Positions 49,166-59,656 of a stretch of 64,000 bases of DNA are shown piece after piece; the first letter of the stretch is position 1; the number at the start of each line of letters is the position of its first letter. The position numbers and the translations under genes are program-made. Source of the stretch: Glebionis coronaria (Eukaryota > Streptophyta > Magnoliopsida > Asterales > Asteraceae); contig CM046878.1 in assembly GCA_025667525.1 (NCBI GenBank), positions 393,952,974 through 394,016,973 on the forward strand. The letters run 5' to 3'. Under the pieces are notes generated by a model. It had not been told where the DNA came from and did no database searches. It saw nothing but the letters and a program-made list of their open reading frames with translations.

Positions 49166-49231
49166 TGAGATGTTTTGGAGTGAGTGGAGTGTTTAGGGTT
49201 TCTGTTTTTCTTTTCCAGAGATTCTCAACAA

Positions 49232-49243
49232 GCTCTGATACCA
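49232..49243 (-). other. Element E primer binding site (initiator tRNA-Met)
   Basis: Minus strand TGGTATCAGAGC, the exact plant iMet site, two bases after the LTR end CAACA. Confidence 0.97.
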
Positions 49244-49245
49244 CT

Positions 49246-49753
49246 TGTTGATCCCTTTGGTTGGATCTATATTTTGTTAAGAACTAGTATAATAGTTTGT
49301 AATCAAACTAATACACTGTGAGATCTCTTACTTAGCACCAAATAAGTTATGCGGAATCTAACTTATAAAGCACAGAACAAACAGAATACTATTAACTATT
49401 CGATTGTCTTATTAATCGACTTGAATGAGGTACATGAATGTCATCGTACCTATGTTCCTTTTATAGAGTAAGGAACCCTAGAATCCTTAGAATATTCTAT
49501 AAAGATAACTATATCACAGACGATATATTATCTATATATTCTAACTATTAAAGTATATCACATAAGATATACTCTTACTATAAACTATGACATATCTTAT
49601 ACAAAGATATATTCGTCCTAAATATCCTAGCAGTACTAACTTTATAACTAGCAGTACTTACTATGTACCGCGTTAACACTAACGGTACTTGAAAGTGACT
49701 AACAGTACTTGAGTTACACTGACGGTACTTGACACTTAGAATAATTCCCAACA
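49246..49753 (-). repeat. Element E 5' LTR, 508 bp (promoter LTR)
   Basis: Right-hand LTR of a minus-strand element. TGTTG/CAACA ends, target duplication CGTAA at 49754-49758. Contains the TATA box and five GTAC-centred words at 49630-49735. Confidence 0.96.
49459..49465 (-). promoter_or_regulatory. TATA box of element E 5' LTR
   Basis: CTCTATAAAAGGAAC on the minus strand, an ideal plant TATA context about 290 bp from the LTR start; transcription would begin near 49430. Confidence 0.8.
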
Positions 49754-49900
49754 CGTAATAAGTATTTATCATGTTATACTACGTACGTGATACTTGTAAT
49801 TTCTTGTTCGTGAAACGTAAACATGTTATAAAAGAAAGTTCTAATCATGTACGTACAATCTTAAGGATAGTATTCATGGTAAAAGCATGCGGGTTTTACA
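49754..49900 (-). repeat. Element D2 3' LTR, second segment
   Basis: Begins with the right copy of the CGTAA duplication and follows the D1 LTR (29551-29699) to its end ...GGGTTTTACA. With the first segment the LTR totals about 2953 bp against 2950 in D1. Confidence 0.94.
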
Positions 49901-49919
49901 ACTCTTCCCCCCTAAAAAG
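49901..49919 (-). other. Element D2 polypurine tract
   Basis: Minus strand CTTTTTAGGGGGGAAGAGT directly before TGTAAAACCC; one more G than in D1. Confidence 0.85.
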
Positions 49920-49976
49920 AATAATTCGTCCCCGAATTATAGATAAAGTAACTGGAAAAGAAGAACATGCCCGAAT

Positions 49977-52529
49977 TCAAAATACGAAATGAGGGTAAGA
50001 AGCCCGTATAGACTCCTCCGTTTCCCAAGTGGCTTCCCGCTCGGTATGATCCCTCCAAAGGATTTTGACGAATGGAATCGTCTTCCTCCTCATGACTCGT
50101 TCTTGTCTGTCAAGAACTCGTTCGGGTTCTTCTATGAAAGTGAGATCTTCACGAATCTGTTCTAGTGGATACTGAATCATGTGAAGGGGATGATAGTTGT
50201 ACCCTCTGAGTAAGGACACATGGAAAACATCGTGAACATGACAAAGCTGCGGAGGTAACGCCAACCGATAAGATACTTCACCGACTCGTTCGATGATATC
50301 GAATGGTCCGATGATTCGAGGACTGAGCTTCCCTTTGATTCCAAAACGTCTAACCCCACGTGCCGGCGAGACCTTTAGGAAAACGTGATCTCCTACTTTA
50401 AAGTGTACGTCCCTACGATGCTTGTCTGCGTAACTCTTATGACGTGAACGTGCTTCTTGCAGATTCTGCTTAGCTACTACAACCTTCTCGTTAGTCAGCT
50501 CTATCATTTATGGTCCTTCAAGTGTTCGCTCACCAACCTGATCCCAACAGATTGGTGCGTGACACTTCCTGCCATACAACATCTCAAAAGGAGCACACTT
50601 GATACTGGCGTGCCAATTGTTGTTGTATGCAAACTCAACTAAGCAGATGTAATCGTCCCAATCACCCGTCCATTCCAACGCACATGACCTCAACGTGTCG
50701 TCTAAAGTCTGAATCGTTCTCTCTGACTGCCCGTCTGTTTGAGGATGGAAAGCCGTGCTCAGCTTAAGCTTTGTACCTCAAGCATTTTGCAGCCCTTTCT
50801 AGAATCATGAAGTGAAACGAGGATCTCTGTCTGAGACGATGCTGGATGGAGCACCATGAAGTCTCATGATCTCCTTCTTATACGTATCTGCAAGTTTACT
50901 TACCGAATCTTCCTTGCGGATCGGTAAGAAATGAGCTGATTTGGTAAGTCGATCAACGATAACCCAAATTGCATCGTGCTTCTTCCTTGTCGGCGGAAGA
51001 CCGGTAACAAAATCCATGATGATCTTGTCCCATTTCCACTCTGGAATGTCTAACGGTTGAAGGAGACCGCTAGATCGCTGATGCTCAATCTTAACCTGCT
51101 GGCAGGTAAGACATTTGGAGACGTAAGTTGCAACATCCTGTTTCATGCCACTCCACCAAAAGTACTGCTTGATGTCGTGGTACATCTTGGTCGAACCAGG
51201 ATGGATAGAGAATGGAGAGCTATGAGCCTAAGCTAATAATGCCTCCCGGAGTTCTTGATCATCAGGAACGCAAAGTCTCGTTCCCTGCCATAAGATACCA
51301 TCCGCGTCTAACCGGAATTCTGTCTGCTTCTCCAAATTCTGAATTATCGCCCAGATTTCTCCGTCATCTTTTGGAGCTTCCTTGATCTTAGAGAGCAACT
51401 CGGGTTCCACTCTAAGATTAGCCCAGTAACCATGCTGCCCACGTACCATGATCTCTACGTCTAGTCACTCCAAGTCCCTTATGATATGCTCCTTGATTTT
51501 AATGCCGTTAATCATGTCCGACTTCCTGCTAAGAGCATCTGCCACTACATTCGCCTTGCCAGGATGATACTGTAGATTAATATCATAATCCTTCAGTAGC
51601 TCTAACCATCTCCTCTGTCTCATGTTTAATTCACGCTGAGTGAAGATATACTTCAAGCTCTTGTGGTCCGTGAATATGTCGCATGATTCTCCGTATAAGT
51701 TGTGCCTCCATATTTTCAATGCAAACACGTCTGCTGCAAGTTCCAAGTCATGTGTAGGGTAATTCTCCTCATAAGGCTTAAGCTGTCGTGAAGCGTATGC
51801 GATCACTTTCCCATGTTGCATAAGAACACAGCCAAGTCCCTTCCCTGATGCATCACTGTAAATCTGAAATCCACCTGTACCAGATGGGAGAGTAAGAATA
51901 GGTGCAGATACAAGCTTCTGCTTTAGGTCTTCAAAGCTCCTCTCTCTTTGTTCGGTCCAGACGAATTTATCCCCTTTTCGCATCAGTTTGGTCAACGGTA
52001 GTGCCAAGCGGGAAAAGTTTTCGACGAATCTGCGGTAATAACCAGCTAAGCCTAGAAAGCTGCGGACTTCAGTCGTTGATGTAGGTCTTGGACACTTGGT
52101 AATAGCCTCAACCTTTGCTGGGTCCATCGTGATTCCCTCTGCCGATACAATGTGACCTAGGAATGCCACCTTGTCCAGCCAGAACTCACACTTGGAGAAT
52201 TTTGCATACAGCTGCTTCTGGCGAAGAATCTGTAGTACTGTACGAAGATGGTCTTCGTGTTCCTCCTTGGATTTAGAGAATATCAAGATATCGTCAACGA
52301 AGACAATAACGAACTTGTCCAGAAGTTCATGGAAGATTCTGTTCATCAAATCCATGAACACTGCTGGAGCATTAGTGAGGCCGAATGGCATGACTACAAA
52401 CTCATAGTGGCCATATCGTGTACGAAAAGCAGTCTTGGCGATATCCTGCTCCTTGACCCGTAGTTGATGATAGCCTGATCCTAAATAAATCTTTGAGAAG
52501 TGTTTGGCCCCTTGGAGTTGGTCAAACAA
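49977..52529 (-). pseudogene. Element D2 pol, 3' part only, broken
   Basis: All pieces are in one frame: reverse transcriptase from [10 protein letters not shown] (52529) with FVDDIL at about 52290, RNase H (SDASGKGLG, about 51860), integrase HHCC and VDRLTK and SDRDPRF (50805-51185), GPF module and chromodomain-like tail ([17 protein letters not shown], about 50140) to the stop at 49977. Stops at about 51465, 51228, three between 50694 and 50805, and 50508. Most correspond to CGA, TGG, GAG or GAA codons in D1. The N-terminal half of pol is displaced beyond element F. Confidence 0.92.
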
Positions 52530-52819
52530 AATTTAACACCCCCAAATTTATACGCAGCGAAATACATCTTTGGGTGCTAAACAATGATACAATAATACAT
52601 AATTTATAAAGAACGACTCGAAAAGAGACGTTTCAAATTTATCGTTCCTAAAACATTTATCAGAGTAGCGTAGTCCCAAGTAATCGTTACCAAAAGATAA
52701 GTTAAAACAACATATTAGTTTGTTTTAAATATGGAACGATAAATAAATCAAAGAGTTTGAACAACATAGCAGTGCACAACTTCATTCCCGTGACCTCCAA
52801 GCTTCCACTTCCTGATTAC

Positions 52820-53413
52820 CTGAAATACATGTGAGTAAAACAATCAGCAAAAATTCCGAGTGAATCTATAGGTTTATGTAATCAATTTGAACACAAACAA
52901 AGATTATAAGTTTGTGGCATGCTTAACAAGCATCAAATAATAATTTGCATCAATAATAATAATTGTATATAGCATAAACTGCAATAAGCTCATGGAACCG
53001 AGCCCTTAAACACTCCTTTTAGTGGTCTAATAAGACAGGAGATTTATTAATTGTCGGTTACCTCCAGATTTTTGGTACATTGCCGTATACCTGACTTCTC
53101 AATACAATATGTCCAAACAGTGTGGAGGTCGGGCCTAAGATTCTATTACAAGTCCACACAAACTAAACCGGGGCGGCTTCCCCCATAGATATATTAATTG
53201 TACTAGCGGCTAGCCCATCATAAGCTAGTTAACAGTCCATAATTGAGGCTTTAACAATGGCAATCACTTAATGCAATTTAAAGGCAACCACAGGTCCATT
53301 CAAAGAGGGACAAGCATACCATAAAAATCTTGTGTTCTAAGTTTATAAAACATGTATTCCCCCTCGCGGGTTTTTAAAATCATATAATTGCGCAAACGAG
53401 GCTATAGACTCAC
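52820..53413 (-). other. Predicted leader intron in element F LTR (AAG GTGAGT ... TTTCAG)
   Basis: On the minus strand AAG then GTGAGT starts at 53413 and CATGTATTTCAG ends at 52820, a 594-bp candidate. The donor block GTGAGTCTATAGCCTCG matches element A with two changes. The second LTR keeps it at 59945-60535. Splicing is inferred. Confidence 0.45.
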
Positions 53414-54657
53414 CTTAGCCAATAGTGGTAATGAGACGATCGCCGACGATAGTAGATGCCCGAAAAACACAACAACCGCAACCTAGCAAATAAGGTGCGT
53501 ACATTAATAATAGACTCGAGAAATAATTGATACATAGTAAAATCAAACTCAAGTATACAATCACGACAACTCGAGAGAAAACGATACAAGTGGTTCTATT
53601 ATACTCTCTTATACGTTGACTTTATTATTCTATGCCTTTAATAAAAATCTGCCGGAACATACCGAATATCCAAGCCGTTTTTCCATACTTAGACACATCA
53701 AAACTTCATGATACTACTCAGAGACCTTACTTACTATATGTAGAAAGTCCTCCTAAGAGCCCATCAAAAGATTTTACTTCTAAAGTTCCCTGCCCGACTC
53801 ATCTTTGAATCACAAAATCCGGACAGTTTAGCGACCTTGACTTACGAAACCATTTTGAACATTCTAAACATCTCCATTTGTAAACCCGACAATTGATTCT
53901 AATAATAGACTCAAAACACTAAACTTTGAGCCTGAGAACAGCCCTTGAATCATTTTGAAGCTCATTTTATAGTCCCCGAGATTCGATCCAAATATCGACA
54001 ACAATTTTCGGATTGTGTCGACACTCGTCTCCCGGTACACGAAAATCAAACTAGTGTATCTTCCACCTCGTTTGGAGTTGGAAGGCCTACCTTATATCAA
54101 ATCGAAGCTAACGAAATTCTCTACGACATAATCCCATAATAACAACCTATATTTAGACTTAAGGCCCCTGAAAATGGCCTCAAACCTACTGCCTAAAATT
54201 GACCATTTAAAAACCATACAAAATCAATTTTTCAACAAAATTTACCCATTTCTATACCACTAATATGATCATACTAACATTCCTACACTATTATCAAACC
54301 TATAACACACTTGCATGACCCTTTTACAAAATTTATTCAAGAATTTAAACACAACAACTAGCAAAAACACTAGTTACAATATAAAATTAATATATATACA
54401 TGATCATACAAGCATCAACTTGATCAAAATTCATCAAAAATAAAAATGTAATGCATGAATAAAATTTTTATACCAATGTGTAGCCCTTTTGATTTCTAGG
54501 ATGGGACTTTAATTTGTTTTGGAAGATTCAAAGTTGAAATCAAAATTTTTGAGGATTTTGTTGATGGGGGGTGTACGACAAAAGGAAAGAAAAGGGGAGG
54601 AGGAAGAAATTTTTATTGTTAAATGAATTTAAAATGAAAATGAGTTAGTGGAATTCA

Positions 54658-54665
54658 TTTATATA
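54658..54665 (-). promoter_or_regulatory. TATA box of element F LTR, first copy
   Basis: ACTATATAAATG on the minus strand, about 430 bp inside the LTR start. Retained in the second copy at 61780-61787, which is the promoter copy for the first unit. Confidence 0.7.
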
Positions 54666-55093
54666 GTGTAAGGTTAGGGTAGTTTTTGCCAATTTGTGAT
54701 AGTTTTGGTCCAAAATGTAAATATTAGTTAAAAAGCAGGAAATAACTAAAAGTCAATTTTACAAATATTTACGGGACTCGGGTTTCCTAAAAATACTTTT
54801 TAAAAGTTTAAACGCACACGAAAAATAATAATATAACGACTCGATATGTAATTAAAACGATATCGTCGAGAGTATTAAATATCGAAACGATCGATAATAA
54901 AATATAAAATTTTTGGCATCCGTCGGTATCTCGATCACTAGTAGTCCTCGTTGCTCGTCAAAATATTAAAATATAATATTAAATATCGGTTTCAACTTAA
55001 ACCATTAAGCATAATAGTATTTAACGTTATAAAATACTTCAAAATAATTGAAAAATAGAATTAAATTATGACCTTATTTTTACGGGTTGTACA

Positions 55094-55111
55094 TCCTCAC
55101 CACCTTAAGGG
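55094..55111 (-). other. Element F polypurine tract, first unit
   Basis: Minus strand CCCTTAAGGTGGTGAGGA directly before the LTR start TGTACAACCC. It is less pure than the tracts of A and D. The second unit has the same tract with one change at 62215-62232. Confidence 0.7.
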
Positions 55112-55157
55112 AGCGACGTCCCGGCGCTCAACTCGCCTCATACACGAGTTGTTCACT

Positions 55158-55275
55158 ACCCGGAAGGATGTGGGTATTCTTTATAAAGAAGTCCTTACGT
55201 TCCCACGTGAAATTCAATCCACGATCTCCACTGGTTCTTTTACAAAACGCAACTTGTCGCCAAGTTGTATCTCAC
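55158..55275 (-). pseudogene. Element F remnant of pol C-terminus (chromodomain-like), first unit
   Basis: The minus strand reads LGDKLRFVKEPVEIVD, closely like the element A tail, then a stop, and in another frame FTWERKDFFIKN, the end of the same domain. About 70 bp of the middle is deleted. It sits just inside the polypurine tract, where pol should end. The second unit carries the same deletion at about 62279-62396, so the damage predates the duplication. Confidence 0.65.
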
Positions 55276-58200
55276 CAAAAAGGAATAAATAAATTCTTAT
55301 TCACAAGTCACCCGTCAAGCTCGACACATGAAAATTTTATGAATCACACGAAGCTCATTCGGCAACAAGAATAGATGACAGGATTTTCGGGTAAGTCCAG
55401 TTAAAAAGGAATGTTGCAATTTAAGGGATAGCCACTGGCGGATAGCCATGGACACACATCAAAAAGAACTAACAAGAAAAACATTTTCGTCATCGGAGGG
55501 TGCTCACACGCGGGTCCCTACTCAAAAGATAATACAAAGACACCATCTCACTTTCGCCAACGCGCATTAAAGTCTCAATAAACATCGTCGAAAGTCAAAA
55601 AGATATTACGTAATATGTGTTCTACATGATCGGACGTCATTGGATGATGCCGTCTCAAGTTCTCACAACTTACGATCGTTTGACTAGATCACACACCATA
55701 TAAGTACATAAAAGAAACGGTATAACACAAACATCGAGTATAGATCTCCACCGTTAATCATCGAGAAAACCTTGAACAAACCCTTGATAATAACCACTTG
55801 ATCTCAAGAGTCTTTCCACTTGCGGAGTCGGCTTCGACATACTCCTCGAGGTTGTAACGAATTTATTAACTCCATTCATTAAGAGATTCGGTGCTCAATC
55901 ATTCCACAAGTACAAGTATAAATCCTGGTGACACTTATCGTTTCTTCTTATACACTGCTTCCCGAGATTCATTTTAAACTCAGAATATAATAGTGATCTT
56001 CAATAGGAAGAACAGAACGAGATAAAAATGAACTCAATAAACGCATAAACGGACAAGATATGGTAAAATGATTTAAGGTGACGATCGACGAGGGATCTCG
56101 ACTCACGTAACCGTAAAACATAATAATTCAAAATACTAGAAACAAATGAGAGCGAAGAAAGAATTAAATATTAACATTAAGGTAACATTTGTCACAATAA
56201 TCTGTGCCGGATTTGTATTACCTTAAAACTCAGTTGAGGTACTTTCTTGATAAAGATGATATATTAAAAATAGAAGTAAAATAGTTTCAAAATTTATTTT
56301 GGTCGTTTTAAGAAACTTTGAAAGAATGGCATGAATTTACTATTAAACTCGTATTGAAGGTTACAGTTAGAAAATATAATTTCCAAATTAAATCATTATT
56401 AGGAATATAAATTAAACCAGTAGTTTCATTACATTAAAAGTAAAGTATGATAAGTCAATTAGTTCAAAAGATAGAGCATAATTTCATTTTAAACATTAGT
56501 TTTAGTTATACAAAATATGATGTATAAATTTGACCTTTTTCTTGTGATAGTTATTTTGATAATTGAAAATCATTGGAAAATATATAAAAGTTCCATAAAA
56601 AGTTTATAATACGTTGTAGAAATACATAAAGGTGTTTATTATTTCAAAATAAACATGGGATATATTCGGGTTTCAAAATGTGACAAGATAACAAACAATA
56701 CAAATGGAAATAATGGTCAACAATTAGTACGAAATCAACGGTACAAAAGGGGACGAAACAAAAGTCGTATGAATTCTTAAAGAGAATAATAAAATAAAGG
56801 CGTTGATGGTAAGACGATAAGAAATAATAGATTAAACAAGTTGTCAATTTTGCTAGTGCGGTCGATGGTTCACCAACATCAGCTCATTAACTTAGCGGTG
56901 GTCAATACATGATCGGAAATAAGATCCATACAAAAATTTTAATCAAAGAAAATTCCTAATAATCACTTGTAATTAAAATAAATCAAATGAACCATGTTGG
57001 TGTTTAAAAGGAGAAGTCGAAGCACGGTTCACAAGAGTGGATTTCGAGACAAACGAGAGTGACGGACGTCATCCCGGATATACGGAAATCACTCTAGTGA
57101 TACTTCATTATTCACGTGCGGAGACATTCCAAAGATCTACCCATTCGTATAAAGAAGATTGGACGAGAAAGAAGGATAAAACATCGAGACTTTCAAGTCA
57201 TTTATCAACAGTCAGTAATTAGACGAACGGTCTAAAGAAATCGATTATAAGACAAAATGAAGTAACAAGTTGAAAAACAATTATCGAGTAAAAACGTACC
57301 CGTAAACGTGTAATTCAATCAAGAGAAGGTAAGAAAACGTATGCGGATGCATAGAAATTGCGATACTTGCATAAAATATAAAGGTTTTCAAAACTGCTTT
57401 TCACTTTATTTCATTTTATTTATCTTTATCATAAATACAAGTAAAGAGTTGATTATTATCAAGATTTCTAAGTTGACTACTATTCAGCCTAGCATGGCTC
57501 CTTCTAAATTGGACATAGGTGATCAGGCCATGTATAATTTAGGAATAGCAATGCAATGCTCAGTTTCGTCGAAAAGTATTATGTTTCTTATGTTTATATA
57601 ATAACCATGCCATTTGTAAAATGGAATTTAAAAATAGTTTATAAATTTATAGGATACAAGTAATTTGCGAGATTTTTAAGCAACAACTTAAATGTTATAA
57701 AAATTGTTTCATAATATCAAAGTAAAACAATTTGTGAAAATAATTGTAATAAAAATGTCAATTAAAATTAAAAGGTGACATTTGATGAAGTATATAATAA
57801 CCAAAGGTTTGCAAAAAGTTGCAATAGTAGCTCATAAAACAACCAATGAAATGGTTACAAGTTGTTAAGCTTTCAAAGGGTTATAAGGTTTAGACGGAAA
57901 CGCCATGAGACACGTGATGAGAATATCGACGAAGAATGTGAAGATAAAACTTCAAAACTCAACCCAAATCAGTGGAAGGTTAGAAGAAAATAAAAATAAA
58001 ATAACATCGAATGACAAATGAGTCATATATATAAGAGAATAAATCAATCCATATGTGTAAATTATGTAAGATACTCGACACAACATGCTTTTAAGAAAGT
58101 ATATTATTCATTTTCAAATTACACCATTAATCCAGTAATTGCTAATCCTGTAATGTTTCTATTTTTAAACATTTTCACATGCAACTAGTATTCGTTAGTT

Positions 58201-59641
58201 GTAAAATAATATTTGTTAAAATTTTACGATCTCAAATGAAATCAAAACTGCTTAGAAACGTTTAAAACCCATGTTCTGAATTTTCTATCAGATTTAACTT
58301 TTAATATGAGCCGATTAATTGACCCGATGAACGACATCTCCAACACTCAGAGTTTAAAGCATTTTGATGCAAAACAACGTTTCAGACGACTTCCTAGTTT
58401 TACCCGGGACCTGAAACCCAATATAAAATGACCAAAGTACCCTTGCAACAGGTTTGACTATTTTACTTTAAAAAAAACGCAGGTTTTACTTTTAAGTTTT
58501 GACCTGTTTATACTGCCCCTACAGTTTCTGCATAAAATGTATTTTTCGACTCTTCCTAACGACTCAAAATATATACACACATGTCTTGTGAATTTTACAA
58601 CAACGAAAAATAAATCTCATAGAGCATCAAATAAAAATATAGCATAATGAATGACAGAAGATGCTTCAAGGTATCCAACACGAAATTTAGGAAGCAAAAC
58701 GGTGAATGACGTTCATAATTTAAGTTTCAAGGTGCAAAGTAGGCAAATCTCCTTGGTGCCACGATTGTCCAGAAACACAAAACATAACAAGAAAAGAATG
58801 GAACATTAACGGGTTGCACTCCGGGAGCAAGAAGGTTAATGAAAGAGGATAATACGAGTTTATAGATGTAAAATCGTATTCCAATCTAGCGCCATAATCT
58901 AGACGATGATTTATAAAATGACGATGACGTTACCGAGATATAAACGGACAATACACTTCGGAGTCGATACATATAAATGTCAATGAATTAAATCTTCGCA
59001 TGCCGTGTAAAACGGTAATAAAAATCAACAAAATATTATGAAAAACCATGATATTATTCAACACGATTATAGGAAATGTTTCAAAATGTGTGACTCACAC
59101 GATAGCGGTTAGTCTATTCTAAGGACACATTGAGCTGCACAATGGTCTAGAGACTATGTTTCAAGACATCCAAGCACAAACAGCCGGAAAACGATTTGGA
59201 TATCTATATAGATATCTCAAAGGGTTAAACAATGAACATAGCACACGCAGATGAAGTTATGTAAGGTCATAATATAAATTTTTGCAATAAAAGCAATATA
59301 AATACTTCAAAAATAAATATAGAAAGATCTTGAAAATTCATTGTATTTATTTAAGTTAATCATTAATAAATGATAAACTTTTATCGAAAAGTTTAACGAC
59401 ATAAATATATATCGATAAAGGGATCCTAGATATAAATATATATCCATAAATGGATCATAGTATTTATTTATAAATACTTGCCAATAAGGTATACGTAATA
59501 ACGTATATTAAAATTGTAATCCCAGAAGTAGCTTGAACCTGAAGTCACGCGAAGTCCGGTGCACATGACTCTTTGAAAAATAAAAACTGACAGTTATAGT
59601 TTAGGTTTTTAAAATAAAGACCTAGTTCTCTATAACTCATG
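55276..59641 (-). other. Element F internal region, first unit, almost noncoding
   Basis: About 4.4 kb without a supported gene. At about 55760-55970 the minus strand gives SSGYYQGFVQGF after a Pro-Thr-Pro-x-Val stretch, like the GYYRRF motif after reverse transcriptase in chromoviruses, and LLMNGVNKF resembling the LMNRV motif; these are probably pol remnants. The rest (56000-59641) is AT-rich, with no RNase H, integrase core or gag I can recognise. A weak ORF at 57037-57222 and another at 57341-57601 (both plus strand) look like chance. Confidence 0.6.
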
Positions 59642-59653
59642 GCTCTGGTGCCA
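59642..59653 (-). other. Element F primer binding site (initiator tRNA-Met type)
   Basis: Minus strand TGGCACCAGAGC, three bases after the LTR end GTGTTAAA; two differences from the standard iMet site. Its spacing and context match element A. Confidence 0.82.
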
Positions 59654-59656
59654 ATC

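Larger units (their letters stand above)
37253..49753 (-). mobile_element. Element E: Ty1/Copia Sirevirus with extra 3' ORF, 12.5 kb
   Basis: Complete element: 507/508-bp LTRs (TGTTG...CAACA), iMet primer site, gag, pol in Copia order (protease, integrase, reverse transcriptase, RNase H), a large extra ORF between pol and the 3' LTR, polypurine tract, and a perfect CGTAA duplication. LTRs differ at roughly ten positions by eye (about 2%). A big gag plus an ORF in the env position fits the Sirevirus (SIRE) group. Only gag is still open. Confidence 0.95.
34442..52531 (-). mobile_element. Element D2: second chromovirus of the D family, inserted in D1 gag, interrupted by E and F
   Basis: LTR (34442-37252 and 49759-49900, split by element E), polypurine tract, and pol reading leftward from 52529 to 49977. 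It closely resembles D1. At 52530/52531 the reverse transcriptase stops where element F begins; D1 at the equivalent place (32326) continues. The rest of pol, gag and the 5' LTR would lie right of F. The five bases before its LTR are AGGAG. Confidence 0.85.
52532..55093 (-). repeat. Element F LTR, first copy, 2562 bp
   Basis: Plus-strand start TTTAACACCCCC is the counterpart of TGTAACACCC in D and has lost the canonical G; the end is GGGTTGTACA. It matches 59657-62214. A TATA box (TATATAAA, minus strand) is at 54658-54665. Small ORFs (53864-54049, 53945-54139) recur in the second copy but have no coding features. Confidence 0.9.

Noticed and set aside
26750..49900. Reading D1 plus the D2 LTR as one complete element with two LTRs
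   Set aside because: No primer site or gag start lies between D1 gag and the right LTR, and that LTR is followed by its own polypurine tract and pol.
56875..59656. LTR of element F longer than 4.3 kb (a LARD with giant LTRs)
   Set aside because: The repeated stretch includes a polypurine tract and pol remnant after 55093 and 62214, so the LTR is about 2.56 kb and the rest is duplicated internal sequence.
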